Part shown: positions 1 to 5,060 of the stretch, piece by piece
Layout: each line of letters starts with the position of its first letter
Numbering within the stretch: the stretch's first letter is position 1
Origin: PVC group bacterium
GTDB taxonomy: Bacteria; GCA-001730085; JADFSZ01
NCBI GenBank assembly: GCA_022560555.1
Contig: JADFSZ010000132.1
Span: forward strand, 1 to 5,060
Reading direction: 5' to 3'
DNA: 5,060 nt
Notes under the pieces: model-generated
What the model saw: only the letters and a program-made list of their open reading frames with translations
The model's database searches: none
Told to the model about the DNA's origin: nothing
Program-made: the position numbers and the translations under genes

Positions 1-155
1 GCAAGAAAAACGGCAGAACCAATCAAATAGAAATTTCTGTTTTTGATTCAACGGGTCTGGCGATTCAAGACGGGGCCGTGGGACGACTCATCTACAAAAA
101 AGCTCTGGAGAAAAAAATTGGAAAATATATCCAATTTCTCGATACCCTTTTATAA
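1..155 (+). CDS. Ornithine cyclodeaminase / mu-crystallin family protein, C-terminal end only
   Basis: Read from base 3, the frame gives about 50 residues ending at TAA (153-155). The 5' part of the gene lies left of the window. The visible segment carries GRT near its start and then the run FDSTGLAIQD (about residues 14-23), the characteristic C-terminal block of the ornithine cyclodeaminase/mu-crystallin family (PF02423), followed by a lysine-rich helix (IYKKALEKK). Family members are NAD(P)-dependent, Rossmann-fold enzymes acting on amino or imino acids: ornithine cyclodeaminase, archaeal-type alanine dehydrogenase, pyrroline-2-carboxylate reductase and relatives. The catalytic and cofactor-binding parts are outside the window, so the substrate cannot be assigned. 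The tail after the conserved block is about 27 residues. The gene converges on acnA with a 6 bp overlap, so it is not in an operon with the other genes here. Family call fairly sure; exact function unknown. Confidence 0.8.
   Translation, partial: KKNGRTNQIEISVFDSTGLAIQDGAVGRLIYKKALEKKIGKYIQFLDTLL
111..137 (-). terminator. Candidate intrinsic terminator for acnA, nested in the convergent gene
   Basis: On the minus strand, starting 12 bases past the acnA stop codon, an 8 bp perfect inverted repeat (AAATTGGA at bases 115-122, its complement at 130-137, 7-base loop) is followed directly by T residues, giving a run of seven T at bases 117-111. This is the layout of a factor-independent terminator for minus-strand transcription. 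The stem has only two G:C pairs, so it would be weak. The same bases encode the C-terminal residues of the plus-strand partial gene (around EKKIGKYIQF), so the A-rich side may simply be lysine codons. Seen: inverted repeat and T-run. Inferred: termination. Confidence 0.4.
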
Positions 156-2840
156 ATTATCATTTGCGAGTTTTCGAAGAACATAGGGCAGGACACCTCC
201 GGCGCAATAATATTCAAGTTCCATGGGTGTATCAATGCGGCACTTTACGTGAAAAACTTTTTCCTGTCCCCCTTGGGCTTTAGCCGATACTTCCAGCAAC
301 TTGCCCGGATGCAAATTGTCAGCCATACCTGAAATGTGATAGACTTCATCCCCCTTTAAACCGAGAGTTTCACGAGATTCATCATTTTGAAATTCGCAGG
401 GAATAACTCCCATCCCAATTAAATTACTTCTGTGAATCCGCTCAAAAGTTTCGGCCATCACCACACGCACGCCCAACATCCACGTCCCTTTCGCGGCCCA
501 ATCCCGGGAGGAGCCCGAACCATATTCTTTGCCCGCGATAATCACAAGAGGAATCCCTTCCTCTTTATACTTCATGGCCGCATCATAAATCGTCATCTCC
601 TTTTGGCTAGGAAAATGCCGTGTCCAGCTCCCTTCCGTTCCCGGAACAAGCATATTACGCAGGCGAATATTCGCAAAAGTACCTCGAACCATAACTTCAT
701 GATTTCCTCTTCTAGAACCATAGGAATTAAAATCCTTAAACTCCACCTTTTGCTCCAACAGATACTTCCCGGCCGGAGAATCTTTTTTGATGGCCCCGGC
801 AGGAGAAATGTGATCCGTTGTCACAGAGTCTCCCAAAAGAACCAGAACGCGGAGATCCTTGACATCCTCTATCTTTTTCGGCTCTACCGGAATGTTTGTT
901 AAAAATGCAGGACGACGAATATAAGTAGAGTCAACATCCCAAGAAAATCGCTCCCCCTCGGGTGTGTCGAGACGACTCCAGATCTCAGGCCCTTTGAACA
1001 CATCCCGGTATTTCTCACGAAACATTTCAGTGTCAACAAATGTTTCGACGGCTTGAAATATCTCGTCTTGGCTTGGCCAAATATCCTTGAGAAAAATATC
1101 TTTTCCGTCCCGGCTTCGGCCGAGAGGCTCATGCATCAAATCAATATCCATACGTCCGGCTAAAGCATAGGCCACAACCAGAGGCGGGCTCGCCAAGTAA
1201 TTGGCACGAACATCGAGGTTAATGCGTCCTTCAAAATTGCGGTTCCCCGAAAGGACAGAACATACTACGAGCTTTTTTTCTTCAATCGCTTTGGAGATAG
1301 GTTCCGGTAAGGGGCCGCTGTTTCCGATACATGTGGTGCATCCGTATCCGACGAGATTAAAACCTAAGCAATCAAGATATTCCGTGAGACCGGATTTATT
1401 GAGATACTCCGTCACCACCTGTGATCCCGGCGCTAAACTTGTTTTGACCCAAGGTTTTTGCTTGAGACCAAGTTGAACAGCTTTCTTTGCAAGAAGCCCG
1501 GCTCCGATCATCACAGACGGATTTGACGTGTTGGTGCAGCTTGTGATCGACGCAATCACAACGGATCCTTGATTGAGATCAAATTGTTCGCCCCGCCAAT
1601 TCACATTCTCTGCCTTCGAAGCCGCGTTTTTGTCATGGACCATTTGGGCGAGAATTTTCTTAAAAGCACTTTTGGATTTTTTAAGGCTCACGCGATCTTG
1701 CGGACGCCTGGGACCGGCAAGACACGGCTCCACATCGGCCAAATTAAGCAAAAGTTGATCACTGTACAACGCTTCATTGGTCTCATCGGAATGAAACAGT
1801 CCTTGTTTTTTTAGATAAGTTTCAACGAACTGGATATGATTTTTATCACGAGCCGTTAATCGTAAATACTCTAAAGTCCTCTCATCAATCGGAAACATGG
1901 TGCATGTGGCTCCGTATTCGGGACTCATATTGCTGATCGTCGCCCGATCCGCCAATGTGAGACTGCCAAGACCCGGTCCGAAAAATTCTACGAATTTTCC
2001 GACAACGCCTTTTTTTCTCAACATTTCCGTTATGGTCAGCACTAAATCCGTCGCCGTTGCTCCTTCAGGCAGTGTTCCTGTTAATTTAAATCCCACAACC
2101 TGCGGCACCAGCATCGGAATGGCTTGCCCCAGTAAAACCGCTTCTGCCTCAATCCCACCGACCCCCCAGCCCAAAATTCCTAAACCGTTCACCATCGTTG
2201 TATGGCTGTCTGTCCCGACAAGCGTGTCCGGATAAGCCCAATATCCTTGATCGTCTTTATGTTCAAAAACGACGCGTGCGAGATATTCTATATTTACCTG
2301 ATGCACAATACCCGTTCCCGGAGGAACGACTCGAAAATTCTCAAACGCACCTTGACCCCATCGAAGAAATGCGTAGCGCTCGCGGTTTCGTTCAAATTCC
2401 TTTTCAACATTAATCAGAAAGGACGCGTCTGATCCATACGAATCCACTTGAACAGAGTGATCTATCACTAATTCTGTCGGTAAGACCGGATTAATTTTCG
2501 AAGCCTGTCCGCCTGCTTCCGCTATTGAATCACGCAGTGCTGCCAAGTCAACAACCGCGGGCACACCCGTAAAATCCTGCATCAGTACACGCGCCGGCAT
2601 GAAAGAAATCTCACGAGACGGCTTCTCCTCGGGCTTCCACGAAAGGATAGCTTCGATATCGTTTTTTGTCACATTTTTCCCGTCTTCGTGACGTAAAACA
2701 TTTTCCAAAAGTATTTTTAAAGAATAGGGTAGAGTTTTGATCGATTCATATTTTTCGGCTAACTCCATTAAATCAAAATATTGATAATTTTTGGAGCCGA
2801 TCTTAATATTTTTAAGCGTATTAAAAGAATTTTTGCGCAT
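150..2840 (-). CDS. acnA: Aconitate hydratase, AcnA/IRP1 type
   Basis: This gene encodes cytoplasmic aconitase, which interconverts citrate and isocitrate via cis-aconitate in the TCA cycle using a [4Fe-4S] cluster. The 896-residue product has the usual length of the AcnA/IRP1 family (E. coli AcnA is 891). Cluster ligands are visible as SCTNTSNPS with Cys435 and GYGCTTCIGNSG with Cys501 and Cys504, the same numbers as I recall for E. coli AcnA. Other family blocks are FTGVPAVVDLAALRD (about 90-104), GTDSHTTMVNGLG (209-221), GNRNFEGR (532-539), the swivel-domain start GDSVTTDHISPAG (670-682), FNSYGSRRGNHE (704-715) and the active-site loop YGSGSSRDWAAKG (773-785). No key residue is missing and the frame is intact. 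The chosen ATG (2838-2840) has a good Shine-Dalgarno upstream. An in-frame ATG at 2870 is rejected because it overlaps the promoter -10. AcnA-type proteins can also bind mRNA when the cluster is lost; that role is family knowledge, not shown here. Confidence 0.97.
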   Translation of the reverse strand: MRKNSFNTLKNIKIGSKNYQYFDLMELAEKYESIKTLPYSLKILLENVLRHEDGKNVTKNDIEAILSWKPEEKPSREISFMPARVLMQDFTGVPAVVDLAALRDSIAEAGGQASKINPVLPTELVIDHSVQVDSYGSDASFLINVEKEFERNRERYAFLRWGQGAFENFRVVPPGTGIVHQVNIEYLARVVFEHKDDQGYWAYPDTLVGTDSHTTMVNGLGILGWGVGGIEAEAVLLGQAIPMLVPQVVGFKLTGTLPEGATATDLVLTITEMLRKKGVVGKFVEFFGPGLGSLTLADRATISNMSPEYGATCTMFPIDERTLEYLRLTARDKNHIQFVETYLKKQGLFHSDETNEALYSDQLLLNLADVEPCLAGPRRPQDRVSLKKSKSAFKKILAQMVHDKNAASKAENVNWRGEQFDLNQGSVVIASITSCTNTSNPSVMIGAGLLAKKAVQLGLKQKPWVKTSLAPGSQVVTEYLNKSGLTEYLDCLGFNLVGYGCTTCIGNSGPLPEPISKAIEEKKLVVCSVLSGNRNFEGRINLDVRANYLASPPLVVAYALAGRMDIDLMHEPLGRSRDGKDIFLKDIWPSQDEIFQAVETFVDTEMFREKYRDVFKGPEIWSRLDTPEGERFSWDVDSTYIRRPAFLTNIPVEPKKIEDVKDLRVLVLLGDSVTTDHISPAGAIKKDSPAGKYLLEQKVEFKDFNSYGSRRGNHEVMVRGTFANIRLRNMLVPGTEGSWTRHFPSQKEMTIYDAAMKYKEEGIPLVIIAGKEYGSGSSRDWAAKGTWMLGVRVVMAETFERIHRSNLIGMGVIPCEFQNDESRETLGLKGDEVYHISGMADNLHPGKLLEVSAKAQGGQEKVFHVKCRIDTPMELEYYCAGGVLPYVLRKLANDNL

Positions 2841-2850
2841 GTGTTCTTTT

Positions 2851-2859
2851 CCTCTCCTC
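2851..2859 (-). promoter_or_regulatory. Ribosome binding site that fixes the acnA start
   Basis: The minus strand reads GAGGAGAGG here, followed by ten bases (AAAAGAACAC) and then the ATG at 2840. It contains both AGGAG and AGAGG matches to the anti-Shine-Dalgarno sequence; the AGAGG match gives a spacing of about 10 bases. The alternative in-frame ATG at 2870 lies upstream of this site and cannot use it. The resulting N-terminus begins MRKNSFNTLK, close in length to other AcnA proteins. Confidence 0.8.
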
Positions 2860-2868
2860 GAGCCCACC

Positions 2869-2896
2869 ATTATAGGCGCTCAAGATCAAGATTCAA
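2869..2896 (-). promoter_or_regulatory. Sigma70-type promoter for acnA
   Basis: On the minus strand, a perfect TATAAT (2874-2869) is preceded after 16 bases by TTGAAT (2896-2891), which matches four of six positions of the -35 consensus. A transcript would begin about 7 bases past the -10, near 2862, leaving a leader of roughly 20 bases that just holds the ribosome binding site. The spacer contains two further TTGA repeats (at 2889-2886 and 2883-2880), which together with the -35 form a short TTGA-TTGA-TTGA series 6-7 bases apart. The rest of the 121 bp gap between acnA and glpD shows no convincing terminator hairpin, so read-through from glpD into acnA is possible. Confidence 0.65.
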
Positions 2897-2961
2897 CTAA
2901 ATAATTCTTCCGCGTTTGTATTTAGAGCCTCTCGAATAGCAAGAAAAACACCCGTGAAATT

Positions 2962-4554
2962 TTATCCGCCAAAGCGTTTAAAACAATCCGTGACTTCTTG
3001 ACTTTGCCGGGTATCATCCCAGCCTAAAATATGACCTGCCGTCGTTGCCAAATCAAATAACACCGCTTTAGGGATGTTCTGTAATATACCAATGGGAATC
3101 CTTCGCCGCATAATATCCTCTAAGGTGCAAACCATCTCATTTTGGCAAACATAGATAAATTCTGCGTGACAAAAAGGAAGATACGGAATAATTCTCGTTT
3201 TCAGATGCTCATTTTTGTGGATGAGGCTTTGAATCTCTGAGACGTGTATGCCGTATCTTTGAATAAGTGTTTCGATTAATAGGGTATCAAGCCCTAAAGA
3301 TGCAAGGGTTGAACTCACTTGGCGCCTCCAAGACATATATTCCTCATGCGGACACCACGGCAATAATCGATTTTTTGTCCCGGAGGGCCCTGCCTTTCGT
3401 CCCAAAATCTTGCAGACTTGATTGACCAAAACAGATGCGTCTTCGCGAGCCGATGTTAATTTTCCACCAATGGATAACACGGCATTATTTAATGACTGGA
3501 TACACTTCCATTCCCGGGAAACATCCGAGGGATTCTTTTTTCCGGTGTCATAGAGAGCTCGAACTCCCGCGAAAGATCCTTGTATATCGCTCTTTTTCCA
3601 TTGCAGGCCCGGAAGCTGTTCGTTGGCTTCACATAAAAGATAATCAACATCCTGAGGTTCGACTTTGACGTCACTCGGGTTTCCCGAAAAATCTGAATCC
3701 GTTGTTCCAAGAATCGTTCTATCGTACCAGGGCAAAAGAAATATCACGCGCCGGTCCCGCCGGGTCGTAAGCAAAAACCCTTCTTTCGAGGATAATTTCG
3801 GCATGATGAGATGAACACCTTTAGAAAGCCGCAGCGGAATTTTTGAGGGGACGTATTGTTCATAGAACAATTTCAACCAAGGGCCCGGCGTCAATACAAA
3901 TGCTTTCGCTTTCAGAGATGCGGTTTCATTATTTAAACGATTTTTAACAACTATTTCTTTTATTTCTCTATTGGCTATTTTTATATGCGTCGCTTCGGCA
4001 TAATTCACGGCAACCGCGCCCTCGCCTACAGCGCCTGATAGAATTTCGAACGTAAGGCGAAAATCATCCACACTGGCGTCTGAGTAAACAAACGCTCCTT
4101 GAAGATTCTTGTCAGAAATGTGCGGATACAATCTTTTTGTTTCACTGACGTCAAGAAAGTCATGAGTTGGAATGGATGATTTTGACAAAGACAATTTATC
4201 ATAAAGCCATAACCCGCATTTTAATTTCCATAGGGGTACACGCCCGTTTTTGTACACCGGAGTGACAATCCTAAGGGGGCGTACCCGATGGGGTCCAAGC
4301 CTTAAGAGACGCTCCCTCTCGATAAGAGATTTTCTCACAAGACCGAATTCAAAATGCTCCAGGTACCTTAATCCCCCATGGATCAGCTTCGAAGAAGCTG
4401 AAGACGCAGCACTTCCCCAATCCCCTTTGTCGATAACAGCACACGTCAGTCCTCTTAAGGCCGCGTCATACGCGGCCCACACACCATAGATCCCGCCCCC
4501 GATCACTGCAAGATCAAAGGTTTTTTGTTCTAATTTTTTAAAATTTCTCTTCAT
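2962..4554 (-). CDS. glpD: FAD-dependent glycerol-3-phosphate dehydrogenase
   Basis: This enzyme oxidises sn-glycerol 3-phosphate to dihydroxyacetone phosphate and passes the electrons through FAD to the quinone pool; the family is associated with the inner face of the cytoplasmic membrane. The 530-residue product falls within the family range (about 500-560). The N-terminal FAD-binding fold is clear: GGGIYG at 19-24, an acidic Asp42 ending the second strand, and the family signature SSASSKLIHGGLRYLE (51-66), whose Arg63 and Tyr64 correspond to substrate-site residues of E. coli GlpD. Further blocks are LPWYDRTILGTTDSDF (274-289), GVR (330-332) and GGKLTSARED (363-372). The C-terminal helical DAO_C-type domain runs from about residue 400 and includes NEMVCTLEDIMRRR (472-485). 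The start at 4554 is chosen because it overlaps the upstream stop as ATGA and the family homology begins soon after. An in-frame ATG at 4632 would add 26 residues without family character and has no ribosome binding site. No signal peptide is seen. Confidence 0.95.
   Translation of the reverse strand: MKRNFKKLEQKTFDLAVIGGGIYGVWAAYDAALRGLTCAVIDKGDWGSAASSASSKLIHGGLRYLEHFEFGLVRKSLIERERLLRLGPHRVRPLRIVTPVYKNGRVPLWKLKCGLWLYDKLSLSKSSIPTHDFLDVSETKRLYPHISDKNLQGAFVYSDASVDDFRLTFEILSGAVGEGAVAVNYAEATHIKIANREIKEIVVKNRLNNETASLKAKAFVLTPGPWLKLFYEQYVPSKIPLRLSKGVHLIMPKLSSKEGFLLTTRRDRRVIFLLPWYDRTILGTTDSDFSGNPSDVKVEPQDVDYLLCEANEQLPGLQWKKSDIQGSFAGVRALYDTGKKNPSDVSREWKCIQSLNNAVLSIGGKLTSAREDASVLVNQVCKILGRKAGPSGTKNRLLPWCPHEEYMSWRRQVSSTLASLGLDTLLIETLIQRYGIHVSEIQSLIHKNEHLKTRIIPYLPFCHAEFIYVCQNEMVCTLEDIMRRRIPIGILQNIPKAVLFDLATTAGHILGWDDTRQSQEVTDCFKRFGG
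4551..4554 (-). other. ATGA stop/start overlap coupling the phosphodiesterase gene to glpD
   Basis: On the minus strand the four bases ATGA contain the glpD start (ATG, 4554-4552) and the stop of the preceding gene (TGA, 4553-4551). The bases before the ATG (GGGTCAAAAAGA) hold no good Shine-Dalgarno. This suggests that glpD is translated mainly by ribosomes finishing the upstream gene. A small GC-rich inverted repeat, CCAGG with CCTGG (4582-4578 and 4569-4565, 8-base loop), sits 10 bases before the ATG and could modulate this. Overlap is seen; coupling is inferred. Confidence 0.6.
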
Positions 4555-5060
4555 TCTTTTTGACCCAGGATATATTCCCTGGCCCATTTCGGACGGTCCG
4601 TCATAATCACGTCCACGCCCCAGGATAAACATTTGTCCAGACTTTTGCGATCATTACAAACAAAAGTCATAACCGGCTTCCCTAATCGATGATTGAATGT
4701 AACAAATTTCTCATTAAGATTTTTTTGTTTGACACAAACGGCATAGAATTTTTTTAAAATATTCTCTGTCCGTTTGTTGGCCGGATAAGGGCGGTTCATG
4801 TTAAGCACAAAGCGTGTTCCGGGGAAAAGAGAAACCCCTAATGCCAGTAGTTCCCTATCGAAACTTAATATGAACGCTCTTTGATTGATGTTATATCGAT
4901 TCATCATTGTCTTGATTTGCCTCAGCGCTTTTTCTTTTTGTTTTTTTGTCAAAAGACCGTATGGTTTTAGCTCAATCAGCCAATGTGTTTTTGATCCTAA
5001 GGCCTTGAGAACACATCCTAAGTCCGGAATATCAGGATCTGAGATGTGTTTTTGAATATC
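4551..5060 (-). CDS. Glycerophosphodiester phosphodiesterase (GDPD family), C-terminal 169 residues
   Basis: The frame is open from the right edge of the window to TGA at 4553-4551, so the N-terminal part is missing; family members are typically about 240-300 residues. GDPD enzymes hydrolyse glycerophosphodiesters such as glycerophosphocholine or glycerophosphoethanolamine to glycerol 3-phosphate and an alcohol, using a metal-dependent TIM barrel. Visible family blocks are IPDLGCVLKAL (residues 11-21 of the fragment), the strand LIELKP (28-33) with the conserved Glu and Lys, ILSFDRELLALG (the usual SFD-x-x-x-L block), and the closing block PVMTFVCND followed by GVDVIMTDRP, corresponding to the usual WTVN...GVDGIITDRP. 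The first of these closing motifs has Phe for the usual Trp, a mild deviation. The metal-binding HRG and PENT motifs are outside the window, so activity and export signal cannot be judged. The TTG at 4952 is only an internal leucine codon. The gene leads directly into glpD, which uses its product. Confidence 0.85.
   Translation of the reverse strand, partial: DIQKHISDPDIPDLGCVLKALGSKTHWLIELKPYGLLTKKQKEKALRQIKTMMNRYNINQRAFILSFDRELLALGVSLFPGTRFVLNMNRPYPANKRTENILKKFYAVCVKQKNLNEKFVTFNHRLGKPVMTFVCNDRKSLDKCLSWGVDVIMTDRPKWAREYILGQKE

Noticed and set aside
156-180. Possible terminator for the plus-strand partial gene just past its stop (CGA...TCG near 167-176)
   Set aside because: Only a 3 bp stem and no following T-tract; it lies in acnA coding sequence.
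432-2432. Several open frames of 60-160 codons on the plus strand, and one of 77 codons on the minus strand (899-1132), inside acnA
   Set aside because: All lie within the well-conserved aconitase frame, have no recognisable domains, and have compositions typical of out-of-frame translation.
4384-4400. Perfect 7 bp inverted repeat CAGCTTC/GAAGCTG with a 3-base loop inside glpD
   Set aside because: It encodes the strongly conserved SASSKL part of the GlpD signature and has no T-tract; the simplest explanation is coding constraint and chance.
3435-4489. Open frames at 3435-3668 (+), 3489-3710 (-) and 4250-4489 (+) inside glpD
   Set aside because: They are shadows of the intact glpD frame with no family signature or plausible start context.
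4589-4599. Short palindrome CGGACGGTCCG within the phosphodiesterase gene
   Set aside because: A single copy inside the conserved TDRP-encoding region, with no second site nearby; likely chance.
4555-4632. Longer glpD start at ATG 4632
   Set aside because: It would overlap the phosphodiesterase gene by 82 bp, has no Shine-Dalgarno, and the 26 added residues show none of the usual GlpD N-terminus.
1-5060. Search for an undescribed system, mobile element, CRISPR array or structured RNA
   Set aside because: The window is almost fully occupied by four conserved metabolic genes; the only gap is 121 bp and is explained by a promoter and ribosome binding site.

Overview
The window is an ordinary piece of bacterial chromosome, roughly mid-40s % GC by eye. 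It holds two complete and two partial genes of central and lipid-linked carbon metabolism. I see no insertion sequence, phage gene, CRISPR array, tRNA or rRNA. The gene set (AcnA-type aconitase, FAD-linked glycerol-3-phosphate dehydrogenase, GDPD phosphodiesterase, ornithine-cyclodeaminase-family enzyme) fits a respiring bacterium. The promoter and Shine-Dalgarno sequence are of the standard sigma70-type bacterial form. The sequence alone does not let me name a phylum.

Layout, left to right. At 1-155 (+) is the 3' end of an ornithine cyclodeaminase/mu-crystallin family gene entering from outside the window. At 150-2840 (-) is a full-length aconitate hydratase gene, acnA. It converges on the first gene and overlaps it by 6 bp at a TTATAA palindrome that supplies both stop codons. 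A hairpin plus T-tract that could terminate acnA transcription lies inside the coding end of the first gene. At 2841-2961 is the only intergenic gap, which carries an acnA promoter with a consensus -10 and a strong ribosome binding site. At 2962-4554 (-) is glpD. At 4551-5060 (-) is the C-terminal 169 residues of a glycerophosphodiester phosphodiesterase running off the right edge. Its TGA stop overlaps the glpD ATG as ATGA.

The minus-strand genes read as a unit: GDPD -> glpD -> acnA. The phosphodiesterase releases glycerol 3-phosphate from glycerophosphodiesters (phospholipid head-group remnants). GlpD oxidises it to dihydroxyacetone phosphate and passes electrons to quinone, and aconitase works further down in the TCA cycle. 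The GDPD-glpD pair looks tightly coupled. acnA has its own promoter but could also receive read-through, since I see no terminator after glpD.

I did not find a convincing undescribed system. The points worth a second look concern gene-boundary architecture: the shared palindromic stop, a terminator nested in a neighbour's coding sequence, a promoter -10 overlapping a decoy start codon, and the ATGA coupling.
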